Shown: in pieces, positions 25,515 through 37,303 of the stretch | Numbering within the stretch: the stretch's first letter is position 1 | How the letters are laid out: the number at the start of each line of letters is the position of its first letter | Assembly: GCA_005656395.1 (NCBI GenBank) | Contig: SRSI01000078.1 | Coordinates: 124,001-188,000, forward strand | Source of the DNA: Strongyloides papillosus | Taxonomy: Eukaryota; Nematoda; Chromadorea; Rhabditida; Strongyloididae | Direction: 5' to 3' | DNA length: 64,000 nt | Position numbers and translations under genes: made by a program | The notes under the pieces: model-generated | Database searches by the model: none | What the model saw: only the letters and a program-made list of their open reading frames with translations | What the model was told of the DNA's origin: nothing

Positions 25515-26702
25515 ATGAAGATAACTTTAATAATACCTCTATTTTTTTCCTTGTGTTTAACTGAGAGTGTAAGTTTCTAAATATAAATATTATTGTAAAA
25601 ACTCATTTAGTTGGTCAAAAAAAAGGTTTTTAAAAATTATAAAAAAATTTTGCCATTAAAAAAACCTCCACCATATCTTGAAAAATCTATCTACGTATCC
25701 ATTTCTTATCCAAAAAAATATGAAGATAATATTTTAAAAATCTTTCACAATATATCTACATTTACGTGTTTGCAATATAAGGTTGAAAAAAATAGAATTA
25801 ATGGTAAAATAGGCATTAACTTTTATTTAACTAAGAAAGTTAACAAAGTAAAGCGATCTTATAAATTAAATAAACCTACAAATGTATACTTGAAAAATTA
25901 TGTATATAAAAATATGACAAAATTATCTTTTTATGTAGGTTTGGCCTTAGAATTAATTCCAGAAGTTGCTCGCCGTGATAGAAGGAAGTATGTAAGCATT
26001 AACTTTATGAATATTAAAGATTCATTTAAAAAATATTATATGAGAACAAAATATAATTATGCTTATAGACAAAATGAGGAATTTGATATTGAATCTGCAA
26101 TGCTAAATAACCCTTATTTAGGAAGTATAAACAAGACACCTACATATAAGATTAAAGCACATAAAAATTGTTTAAAAACATACAACAGCTCAAAACTTTT
26201 TACGTTTAGTAATTTTAGACGAATTTACGATTTATATTGTCGTGAAAAATGTGATTTGACGGATAATTGTGAAAATGGATCATTTCCAAATCCAACTTGT
26301 ACTCATTGTATTTGCCCCCTTAACTTTGTTGGAAAGAAATGTGAAAAATTAAAACCTAGTGAGGGTTACTGTGGTGTACAGGAACAATTTTGGGTAATTA
26401 AAAAAGTAAACTTTCTATCAAATGACAACATCGAAGGAGAATGTTATTATAGCTTCAAAACAAAAGAAGAAAAAAGAATTAAAATTAGAATTAAACATTT
26501 AATACTTCTAAATAGTAACTCTACAATGGATGATCCTTATATGGAAATTTTTTATGGTAGAAATAAAAGTAAACCTGATCTTACAATTTGTAACAGTGTT
26601 ACAAATTTAAATATCACTTCATTATCAAATGAAGTATACATTTATTTCCATATTCCAACAGTACCTAATAAACTTTATCTTGAATTTCATGAAATTGATT
26701 AA
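25515..26702 (+). CDS. astacin-like protein lacking the zinc site, with EGF and CUB modules
   Basis: Two exons, 25515-25568 and 25611-26702, give 381 residues. Exon 1 encodes the signal peptide MKITLIIPLFFSLCLTES. Residues about 40-230 follow the astacin fold: SIYVSISYP at the start, then the region aligned to HExxHxxGxxHExxRxDR. Here it reads FYVGLALELIPEVARRDR, so the three zinc histidines become F125, L129 and P135, the catalytic Glu becomes Y126 and the Gly becomes E132, while E136, R, DR and YVSINF remain. The Met-turn is reduced to SAML without its Tyr. An EGF-like module (C-x3-C...C-x-C-x8-C) and a CUB domain beginning YCGVQEQFW follow. Strongyloides-type nematodes have many secreted astacins; this one should be proteolytically dead but is otherwise intact, so a binding or decoy role is inferred. 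N-glycosylation sequons are frequent. Confidence 0.85.
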
Positions 26703-28107
26703 AGCCATACGAAAATTTTAACTTATAATTTTGAATAAATTAAAAATAAAAACATTTTACTTTATCTATTAAAATATTAATCAATTAATACAAATTAGTC
26801 AAGTTAAAATAGACCCAAGGTAAATTAAAAGTATATTTTTACTTTTAAAGCACATTAAATCAAATCATTTTAATAATGAAAAAAAATCTGCATTTATTTT
26901 ACTGTATTATGAATTATTTTATGCATTTAAAAAATGAATTTCTGGTAAAAATATTTCTTTATGGCGTAATAGAGAATCAATAAACCTTTATCAATATTGT
27001 AATAAATAATATATAAGTATTGATAATGAATTGTGAAGCAAAAATATTTCAATTTTTTAAAATGAAATATCAATTGAATTCTTAGTATTTAAAGATACAA
27101 TAAATAGTTGTTTTGAATTTTACAGTGTTAATACAATTTTAACTAAGTATATAAACAGAAATAAAAGTACAAAATCTATAGATACATTTTTTTATATGTA
27201 AATAAAAGTAGTACAAAAATTTAACAAATAATGTCATAACAACAAAAATTTTCAAAAGAGTATTTAGTTAGAGATTTTAATAGGTGCACTTTGATAGAGC
27301 ATAGTTTGATTATTGAACAAATTATTAGTACTAAAATTCTTTTACATCTAATTTTGTAAATTGCAGGTGCTTATTGGTAATAAAACAAAATAGAATAGTT
27401 CGTGTTTTTGAATGCATTTTATAATTATATTTTTTCAAAAGATAAATTCAAATGGAATTTGTTAATAAAAATACAATGCTTAAAATATGAATAATTGATG
27501 TACAATTTATTCGTGTAAATAACTAAAATAAAGTAAAATTAAAAAATGAAAATATAAGGAAATTATTATTCAAAAAGGTTTTTATATAAAGAGGATACGA
27601 AATTGAATAATTTACTTTTAAGGCATATTTTTACAATTTATGTTATGAAATTTTTAGTATTTTTACCAACTCAATCATTAACTTCAATATGATCAAGAAT
27701 TGGTAATTAATATTATATTATTTCTTTTATCATCTCGTTATTTATTGAAAATAATGATATAAGCATTAATTTAAATAATTATTTTTTAATTGTTGTTATT
27801 CACTAAAATGTATATTTTTATTGTATTATATGAACTTTTATTTTCTTATGTAATATATTTTTATTAATTTGAAGTTTCGTATGATAAAAAATTACAAAAT
27901 TTTTAAACAATTGTCAATTTTTATAATTTATTTTCTAGTTTAAACAACTAAAATATTAACGGTTTTTCTTGATGTCTTAATATTTTACAATTTTTCTTTA
28001 AAAAATGCTAAGTTAACATCCAAATTTTAGATTATCCCAATAAATTGCAATAATTTTTACAAGGGAATAACTAATAAATGATTTATTAACTATTTAATTC
28101 TGATAGA
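26703..28107. other. intergenic
   Basis: AT-rich 1.4 kb without coding potential or recognisable repeats. Confidence 0.5.
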
Positions 28108-29172
28108 ATGAGTTCTAAATTTTATGACTATTATTATTACAAGTATTCTATTACCCCATTCTTTTCCTATGATTATGACTATGATTATGATATTATAGAG
28201 AATAAAATATTAAGTCATACTTCATTTGGAATGATTCAATTATCATTATCACTTCTTTTCATTGTTCTTCAATCCTTTATACTTTTTGTAAGTTTTGTAT
28301 GTAGTCATTTTGAAATTGTTTTAGGTTATTTATAGAAAGAAACTTTATTATAATAATATGCCTTATAGAATAATAATGCATCAAGGGCAATTGGCATTAT
28401 TTCAATTGTTTGGTCATTTCGTTACATCAATCTCTGTTATTCTTGATTTGGATGGAGGAACATTATTTGCATCAATTATAGGATCATTAATAAGATCATG
28501 TTATATAAGTTGTGTTTTGTTTATATTTATTTTAACACTCAATCGTCTTGTTATAATGTATAATATTTCATATTTTGCTTGTGCCAGAAAAACTTTTTAT
28601 ACATTTCTAATTGCTTTATGTTATCTAATTACAATATTTGCATTTGGTTTTTTCCTTCTGCCATACTTTAGATTGAAATATCATGAAGATTTATTTTTGT
28701 GGTATTCAACTGATTATAATGACACAATTAGTTTAATATGGATTATACAAAGTAAATTTATTGTTACCATTCTTTGTATTTCTTTTGCTATGCATATAGT
28801 AATATTAGTAAAAATAATTGTTTTAAGGTGTATAACAAGTAAAAGTATTATTACTTTAAAAGAATTGAACTTTTTAATTTATGCAGTCTTAAATTTTGCT
28901 TCATGTGCTTTTTATGAATTGTGTATAAGAGGTTTATACATTCGTATACATTATATTAAGTACAGTTCTGCTATTTTGCAATTGATATATATTTTTGTTT
29001 CTGGTAGCAATACAATATACACAGTTTGTTTTGTAAGGTATACTTTTCTATAAATTAATTTTTTATTTTTCTTAAATAATATTTTAGAGATGTTCGCCAG
29101 AGTATTTTACCTATGCTTTTGAAAAAAAAGCATATAAAGGTTACAAAAGTTAAAGTTGTAGAAATTAAATGA
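28108..29172 (+). CDS. seven-transmembrane receptor, nematode chemoreceptor-like
   Basis: Three exons, 28108-28287, 28325-29037 and 29088-29172, give 325 residues. The extracellular N-terminus (about 38 residues) is unusually rich in Tyr and Asp (DYYYYKY, then YDYDYDYD). Seven hydrophobic segments follow. The first begins near residue 41 (GMIQLSLSLLFIVLQSFILF), and the third is followed by TLNRLVIMYN, which occupies the place of a DRY-like motif. The cytoplasmic tail is short and basic (RQSILPMLLKKKHIKVTKVK). The architecture fits rhodopsin-type or serpentine nematode receptors, which act at the cell surface, often in sensory cilia. I cannot place it in a named subfamily (srv, srx or peptide receptor). 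The last exon is short but in frame with a good acceptor. Confidence 0.7.
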
Positions 29173-29782
29173 AGAAAAAAATTTTTTTTTACCGAATATT
29201 TCATAAAAAGATTTGATATGATTAATTCTATGTAATTTTAAAATATGTCATATAATGAATTTTTAGCACTTTTCTTTTTATAATAAATAATTATTACATA
29301 AACTTATAAAATAATTTTTTCTAAGACACCAAAAGTGATAGGCAAATATTTTTTGTAATTAAATATTCCTTAAAAATTGTACTTTGACATTTATAATCTC
29401 TTTATTTAATCATCCATCTTAATTATGATCTTTTAATGATTATAAGATTAAATTACAGATTATACATTTTAAATGCTATATTAATTAAAAACATATCATT
29501 AATATTAAAAAATAATATTTTGCAACTCATTATAACAAGTAATAGAATTAGAGTAGTTATTTTCAATTAAGTCAATTTTTAGTTGTTCAAATTTTAAAAA
29601 TTAGACGTATTGGTAAAGTAAATGTGAATTAAAAGTTATTGACCTAGCAACGTTTGCAATAAAGTGTTAAGTGTTCATAAAATATTTCTAAATATTGTTA
29701 CTATGGTAATATAAAACTGTTTCACCTCATAGAGCACGTAAAATCTTTTAAATCTTCCTAAATCTTACTATTTCTGATATTA
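29173..29782. other. intergenic
   Basis: AT-rich 610 bases between receptor and IFT57 genes on the same strand. No clear operon signal, and the spacing is wider than usual for nematode operons. Confidence 0.4.
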
Positions 29783-31126
29783 ATGGATGATAATATTCTA
29801 GATTCATCTAGAGAAAATAATAATATTGAGTTTGAGAATTCTCTTAGAAAGTCATCTATACAATTAAATAATAAAGAGACAACTAAAAATGATAGTCCTG
29901 GAAATGAGTATAATATTTTTGAAGTTTCCGAGGAGTTACTTGACAAATTGAAGATACTAGAGTATGAAAATGAATTTGTTAGAACAAATTCTAGTTTTAA
30001 AAGAATTCATAAGTATTATTTTGTTAAAAGTACTAATACTGGAGAACAATTTTTTTTATTTACTAATATGGCAGCATGGCTTATTCAAAAAAGTGGTGAA
30101 AATAGTTTTGAAATGCCGCAAGAATTTGATGATCCAAATATAACTATTGGAAGAATTCTTTCACAACTAAAAAAACTTGTAAGCATATTTTTTATCATTA
30201 TTTTTATTTTTTTATAGGGTATAACTGAAACATTTCAAACATCAAAGTTAAAAAGTGGTTCTGGAGAGATGGTTATACAAATTTTAGATTTATTGAGTGA
30301 TTTCGCTTTAAATAAAATCTCATTTAATTGGTCTCAAATTGAAAAGCCAATTGAAGATCCCGAGACTGAGGATGTTGATGGCGATGACGCTGAATTGGTG
30401 GCAGAACAATTTGAATCGGATTCAGAGGAAGCCGCAATGGCATTAGATAATGACGATAATGCAGTATACATTGATTTAGATGCCACAACAACATTAAATA
30501 ATGAACCAATTGATAAATTATCAATTGGTGAGCCTGAAATTCAAAAAATTAAGAAGAGTGAAACAAATATAGAAGCATGGAAAGAAGAAGTTGAAAGAGC
30601 ATTACCACAACTAAAGATAACACTTCGTTCAGATATCACAGATTGGAGAACAAGGTTAGACCAAATGGAGAAACATTTCATAACAATTAATGATTACTTT
30701 GAAAAAATAAAACCTTCATTAAAAAAGATCTCTGAAAGTGTATCGGTTGACATTGAAAGAATCGACAATAGGGAAAAACATTTAAATTCACAAGTTGAGC
30801 CACTCTTATTAACATTCCGACAAACACAAGATAGACTATCAGAAAATACACAACAATATAAAGCATTAAGTACGGGTTTAACACAACGTTCAGACATTTT
30901 ATCTCAATTAACCGAAGAAATTGACCAATTAAAACAACAGGTTGAAGAGCAAGGCTCAAAGAATACGGATGGTGCTCCGATGATCCGTATTAAACAGGCA
31001 ATTTCAAAATTAGAAAATGATATAGTTACTCTTAATGTGCAAATAGCAATTATTGAACAACAAATAATTATAAATGATATGAATGATCGCAAAAATTCTA
31101 ATTTAGTTAAGATTGATTTATTTTAA
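29783..31126 (+). CDS. che-13: intraflagellar transport protein 57 (IFT57)
   Basis: Two exons, 29783-30178 and 30218-31126, give 434 residues; the intron is 39 bases. The N-terminal half carries the calponin-homology-like region of IFT57, with the family hallmark GSGEMVIQILDLLSDFAL followed by FNWSQIEKP and an acidic linker (EDPETEDVDGDDAELV). The C-terminal half from about residue 230 (ETNIEAWKEEVERALPQLK onward) is a long coiled coil. IFT57 belongs to the peripheral IFT-B complex that moves cargo along cilia; in C. elegans the orthologue CHE-13 is needed for sensory cilium assembly. Length matches the family (about 410-430). It converges with GAPDH, with only 160 bases between the two stops. 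Confidence 0.88.
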
Positions 31127-31286
31127 TAAAAAAAATTCTTTAACAAATTTTTATCAAAAAATTATTTTTGTTTTCAAAAAGTACCTATCAATTTTTAAAA
31201 TTAATTATCAAAGCATTTTTTTGATGGAAATTTTATCTTGATAAAAAATTACAATGTTATAAATTGAGACAAAATTCATTGACTAT

Positions 31287-32315
<1,029 letters not shown>

Positions 32316-32324
32316 CTAAATTAT

Positions 32325-32338
32325 TCTGAAAAAAGAAA
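32325..32338 (-). promoter_or_regulatory. 5' leader splice acceptor of the GAPDH gene
   Basis: On the minus strand TTTCTTTTTTCAG ends at 32326, and the leader AATAATTTAGATC then runs to ATG at 32312. No upstream coding exon fits, so a spliced-leader acceptor or a 5'UTR intron is likely. Confidence 0.5.
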
Positions 32339-33740
32339 TTTTAGTATAAACAAAAAAAATAAAAAGATTATAGGAAGCCATAAAAATTGAGTGTCTAAAG
32401 ATTTATTTAAAATGCCTGGATAATATCTTTTTCACTTTATTTAAAGTGTTAACAAAATGCACGTATCCTTGTTACTACTTTAATCTTATTTTATTTAGAA
32501 ATATATATTAAATGCATCCTTAATTTTCGATAGCAATAGCTTAATGAACTAGGAAGAAAGAGTTAACTATTTTTATTAAAATAATAACTTTGACTGTTTA
32601 AAAAGTCACTAAGAAGAGTAACATTAAATTAATATATTTGATTGACAAGAGTAATATTAATAAAGAAAACTTTAACCTAGAAAAACAGATAGTTTTGATC
32701 AAAGAAGAAAGAAACCTTTGTGTTCTTTAATCATAGTAAATATTGTAGTAAAAAGAATTAAATATATTTCTTGTTCTAATAAAAATTTGATCTGATTAAT
32801 GGAGATGAAAATAAAATATTATACTCAAAGTTTATGCTTCTCTGGAATAAGTATTAAAGTGGACGATTTTCTTCAGTTTCCATAATTAATATGAAAATTT
32901 CATACCCTTTAAAACATAATTTCTGGAAAAAAAATATTACTATGGTTAAAAACAATCAAATGTTACAACATTAAAGTATAAAGTTTTTAGAATTTTCGTT
33001 AAAGTTGATGATGTTTTAAAAATAAATTTAATTTTCAATTATCTTATTATAAAATTGAACTCTAATATATTAATTTTCTAAGTAACTAAAAATATTCTTT
33101 GTAAATGATCATTTATTTTTGTTAAATATACAACTTCTTTCAAAAAGCTTTTATTAAAAATCATTTTATGTATTTAATATTTTCAAAAAATAAATATGTA
33201 GCTAAATTTTAAGATAAATACCCATATAAAAAAGTTTATTCAAAAAGTATATAATAATGAATTTTTTGATGTTGTATTATGTAAATATTTTTTAAACGAA
33301 TACTAAAGCACAATTATACAAAAAAATGTTGCACTATTATCAATGCAATTAACATTTTTAAAATCTTTTATATAAAAGTAAAACGGTAAAAGTACTAGAT
33401 GATTAATACAAAACTTGTTTATCAAATTAGTAATTTTTTGTTTAAAATAATTTATGTATAGGCATTGACATTTCCTTCCTTCACTGAAATATAATTTTTT
33501 AAGTTTTATATACGAGAGAAAATATTTTTCTTCTCTTGAGTCATATATATAATATAAACAATTTTGAAACCAAATTACTTTAATATACTTAGAATTGATC
33601 TTACTGTAATTACGAAACTAATTAATCTTGAGGTATGATTAATTGGAATAAAGTCTTCAGTTTTTTTTAAAAAAAACTTAACAAAGTTATACCACTGGTT
33701 TTTCATTCCTTTCACACTTTTTTTAAGTTTAATTTATTGC
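32339..33740. other. divergent intergenic region
   Basis: About 1.4 kb of AT-rich sequence between GAPDH (-) and the TTC19-like gene (+). It should hold the promoters of both. No gene-like frames. Confidence 0.45.
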
Positions 33741-33748
33741 AATTATAG
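33741..33748 (+). promoter_or_regulatory. acceptor directly before the start codon
   Basis: AATTATAG abuts the ATG of the TTC19-like gene with no base between, the typical place for a trans-splice acceptor giving a leader made only of spliced leader. Confidence 0.4.
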
Positions 33749-34940
33749 ATGATTAAATTCCTGAGTCATTTAAAATACTTTAAAACAAACCAATTATGGA
33801 ATTTGTATAGACCAATTGTTTTTTCAAAAAATGATGTTTCTTCATTTGATAACAAGAGAGTTAGAAACATTTATGAAGGTAATCATGGAAATAATTATAA
33901 CAATTACTGGAACCATTTTGTGGGGTATAAAAAAACACTACTCTGTGGTACTTTATTACTATCAATAAAAGAATTTTTTGAAAATGAGAGTATTAAATTA
34001 GATGATGATCCATTAAAAGATATGGTTAAGCAATCTTGGTTACATACTAAGCGTAAAAAATACGATTTAGCTATTAGCATACTTCATCGTGCTCTAAAAT
34101 TAGCTCATGACCAAAAAAATGAAATGATTAAAACGAGAATTTATCTAGAAATGGGAGATGTTTACTCCCTTTCTAATGACGACAATGCGGAAGATTTATA
34201 TAAATTGGTTTTACAAAGGTTATCCACTCTCCATAATATTTCAAATTCTCATCCCTCATACATTACTACGTCAATAAAATTGGCATCTGTTCTTGGTGAT
34301 AAAGGTAATATTCATGATGCGGACGTGGGATTTAAACATTGTATAACAAAACAAAAAGAAAACATAAATAAAATTGAAAAAGAATTAAATGGAGAAATAA
34401 ATAATGAGATACTTAACACTAAAGCTTTATATGGTTATGCTCTTAATGCATATGCACATTTTTTGGTAAATTTACTTTTAAAATAATGAAAAATTTTATA
34501 ATAAAACTTTTAAGGTTAAAAATGGTGGAGATAAATTAATGAATGAAGCTCAGTCATATATTAATGATGCAATTGAACTATCTAATGAAATATATGGTGA
34601 AAATAGCCAGTCAACTCTTCATTTAATCAACAATTTTGCTGCCGTTTGTATAATGAATAATTATTTTGACATAGCCAAAAAATATCTTGAAGAAGCGATA
34701 AAATCTATTGAAAAAAACAAAGAAATTGAAGAAATAGTTATAGGGATGTATTGTAATTTGGCTGAAGCATTATACCATACTGGAAATTCAAGGGAAGCAG
34801 GAAATTTTGCTAGAAAAGCGATAATATCATCAAAAAAACTTAGTAAAAATGTTCATTCTTTTGCTCTTAGTTATGGAGAAGAATTGAGAAATACTATGAA
34901 AAAAGACCATAGATATGAAAAAAAGTGGTTTTTCTTTTAA
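33749..34940 (+). CDS. TPR protein, probable mitochondrial TTC19 homologue
   Basis: Two exons, 33749-34465 and 34515-34940, give 380 residues. The N-terminus is basic and hydroxylated without acidic residues (MIKFLSHLKYFKTNQLWNLY), as in a mitochondrial presequence. A short hydrophobic stretch (TLLCGTLLLSI, near 70) could anchor it in the inner membrane. From about 95 to the end it is a TPR solenoid: WLHTKRKKYDLAISILHRAL, IYLEMGDVYSL, HPSYITTSIKLASVLGDKGN, STLHLINNFAAVCIMNNYF and MYCNLAEALYHTGNSREAG. TTC19 stabilises respiratory complex III by helping clear Rieske protein fragments. Length (human 380) and order of features fit; the assignment is by motif layout, so another TPR protein is possible. 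Confidence 0.7.
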
Positions 34941-35480
34941 AACAAAACTTTTATGTGTTATATAGTATATTTAAAATCCTTGTATGTGTAAGACAAATTT
35001 AGTTGTTGGCATTGATAATAATCATTAATTTAAAATGAAATTATTTGAGTGTTTTTAGTTTTCATAAATATATGAAGTTATTAGTAGTCATATTTTTTTG
35101 TTTAAAGTACAAATAATTTATCACACTACACTTTTATTTGAAGTTTCAATAATAATTATTATTTCTTTCACCGATAGTTTATTGTTATTTTATTTATTCA
35201 AAATATTACAAAGAGCTTATGATAATCTTCTTTTTGTTGGTAGAATGTGTATACTGGTGGCCTATTGACAAAATATATCTATTTATCCTACACAAGCAGT
35301 ATTTCCTCCATTCTTTGATAAAATCAATATAAATATAAATGAAAAAAAGATATTAAATAGGTTTCTTAAATCTAATGTCAAATTTAATTTCACTATATTC
35401 TCTATTATTATATTATTTATCATTGAACTTATACTGCAATAATAAATTATTAATGATAAAAAAATTTTTATTTTATTTAC
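34941..35480. other. intergenic
   Basis: AT-rich 540 bases between TTC19-like and LIN-7 genes. No feature seen apart from the acceptor at its right end. Confidence 0.4.
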
Positions 35481-35486
35481 TTCTAG
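35476..35486 (+). promoter_or_regulatory. 5' leader splice acceptor of the lin-7 gene
   Basis: A TATTTACTTCTAG acceptor is followed by 13 leader bases before the ATG at 35500. It could accept a spliced leader or a non-coding exon. Confidence 0.4.
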
Positions 35487-35499
35487 GTTCTACGTCACT

Positions 35500-36135
35500 A
35501 TGGAAGGTGCTGTGGAATGGAATTCACCACAAATAAGTGATGTAAATATTGAAAGAGATATATTAAGAATCACTGAATTATTGGAACATTGCGCTAGTAC
35601 TGGCGAATTAAGTGATAGCAATATTGTGCCTTTAATAAAAATACTACAAAGTCCATTTATGAATGCTGTACGTGAGGTTTATGAACATGTGTATTATGGT
35701 TTAAATGATTCATTTAATTCACCAGAACAACAAGCAAATGTTACAGCAAAAGCAACAGTAGCTGTATTTACTGCTTCAGTTGGCCATGCTCATCCTCGTG
35801 TAATAATACTGCCAAAAAATGAACAAGGCTTAGGATTTAATGTTATGGGAGGAAAGGAACAAAATTCACCAATTTACATATCACGAATAATTCCTGGTGG
35901 AGTCGCAGAAAAAAATGGTAACTTAAAACGTGGTGACCAACTTATTTCTGTCAATGGAATTAATGTAGAAAAAGAATGTCATGAAAAAGCTGTTGAATTA
36001 TTAAAAGCAGCAAAAGGATCTGTTAAATTAGTCGTAAGATATACACCAAAGTTATTAGAAGAAATGGAGAGGCGTTTTGAGAAGCAAAGACGCCGAACCA
36101 ATCAACAATCTCCATCTCTTCCAAGAAATAAATAA
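35500..36135 (+). CDS. lin-7: LIN-7 (Veli/MALS) L27-PDZ scaffold protein
   Basis: A single exon of 211 residues, near the usual 200-300 for the family. The L27 domain spans about residues 15-75 ([20 protein letters not shown] and [15 protein letters not shown]) and binds the L27 domain of CASK/LIN-2. The PDZ domain spans about 98-182, with the carboxylate-binding loop GLGF in [20 protein letters not shown] and the [11 protein letters not shown] core. The basic tail is [20 protein letters not shown]-7 works with LIN-2 and LIN-10 to place receptors on basolateral membranes and at synapses. It is unusually intron-poor here, as in other Strongyloides-type genes. Confidence 0.97.
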   Translation: MEGAVEWNSPQISDVNIERDILRITELLEHCASTGELSDSNIVPLIKILQSPFMNAVREVYEHVYYGLNDSFNSPEQQANVTAKATVAVFTASVGHAHPRVIILPKNEQGLGFNVMGGKEQNSPIYISRIIPGGVAEKNGNLKRGDQLISVNGINVEKECHEKAVELLKAAKGSVKLVVRYTPKLLEEMERRFEKQRRRTNQQSPSLPRNK

Positions 36136-37303
36136 CAACTTTAAAATACTCATCGTAATTTTAAGTTGCCCTTATCAGTCATTCAATTATTATATTGATA
36201 TTTTAAAAAAAATCTGTATATAGAAGTTTTGCTATTAAATTTGCATATTAATTATATAAAATATTATTATGATTTCTTTTACCTTTTTTAATATTATATA
36301 TTTATATATCAATTAATTTTTACGAAACACATTTTTTATGTAGAACTTACTATACTAATAATTTTTCTCATTTTCTTTATATTCTTATCTTTTCTTTACC
36401 AATTTTGGCCACATATAAAAGTTGAGGAGGAGACATATTCATCTTTTCATCTTAAATAAAATATATTCACTATATAAATGGAAACTACAAATAATTTTTT
36501 TAAGGTGTTTCTTTATTCAGCCCTCCTTATTACGTTTTTTAAATACTATGCCTAACTTTATGTATTTTAATTCTATTCATAACTTGCTATTTCATTTGTT
36601 TTTAAATGGATTGATTTAGTTTATTCGTACGTTTAGATTAAATTTTTATGTATATATATATCATTACTAAAAAAATAAAAGTATTCATTAACGCTATAGT
36701 ATAATGATATAATTAATTTTTACTATGTCAATTGGAAATTTAACATTTTGTATTATCATATAAATAAAATATTAGTATAATAATATTGTAAATACATAAT
36801 TTTTTGGTTTTCCATTAAATTTACAGTAAAAAGCCTCTTTATTCTGGTATAATCAAACGTTTATTAATTGTCCATGTGTCCATATATGCCATTTCCTTCT
36901 AAAAATATAAAAAAAGTTATCGGAAAATGTAGTTTCATTGCGCTTTAAAGGCGTTATTTGCTGTGTTTGCCCATAAAAGTATGTGTATGCAAATTGTAAA
37001 GATACTGCACCCGGTAAGAACATTGAAGATACCAGTTTTACGTTATATGGATTGAGGCAATCTTATACATCGAACGATGTTCCAATGTCTTTATGAAACG
37101 GCTTATAATAGCTGTTTTAGCTCATAGTATTTTAAATATATTCTTCTTCCAGAAATTTTATTGACTGGCTGCCTTGCTGGCTACGCAGCGCTCTTATCTT
37201 CTATACTCTTATACATCAAAAAAAACTACTATCATAACTTTTTTTTTAAACATCTACAAAAAAAAATCAGAAAAATTGTAATAAATTATATTTTAAAAAA
37301 AGT
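36136..37303. other. intergenic with a GC-elevated promoter-proximal part
   Basis: The first 700 bases are AT-rich. From about 36900 to 37240 the sequence is clearly less AT-biased, containing a CATCG/CGATG hairpin near 37069 and a GCTGCCTTGCTGGCTACGCAG stretch split around 37170. It precedes the next gene, so it is probably its promoter and leader; a structured RNA cannot be excluded. Confidence 0.4.

Noticed and set aside
37069..37090. Hairpin as a spliceosomal RNA or spliced-leader RNA gene
   Set aside because: The expected U1-U6 or leader-RNA consensus segments are not present nearby.
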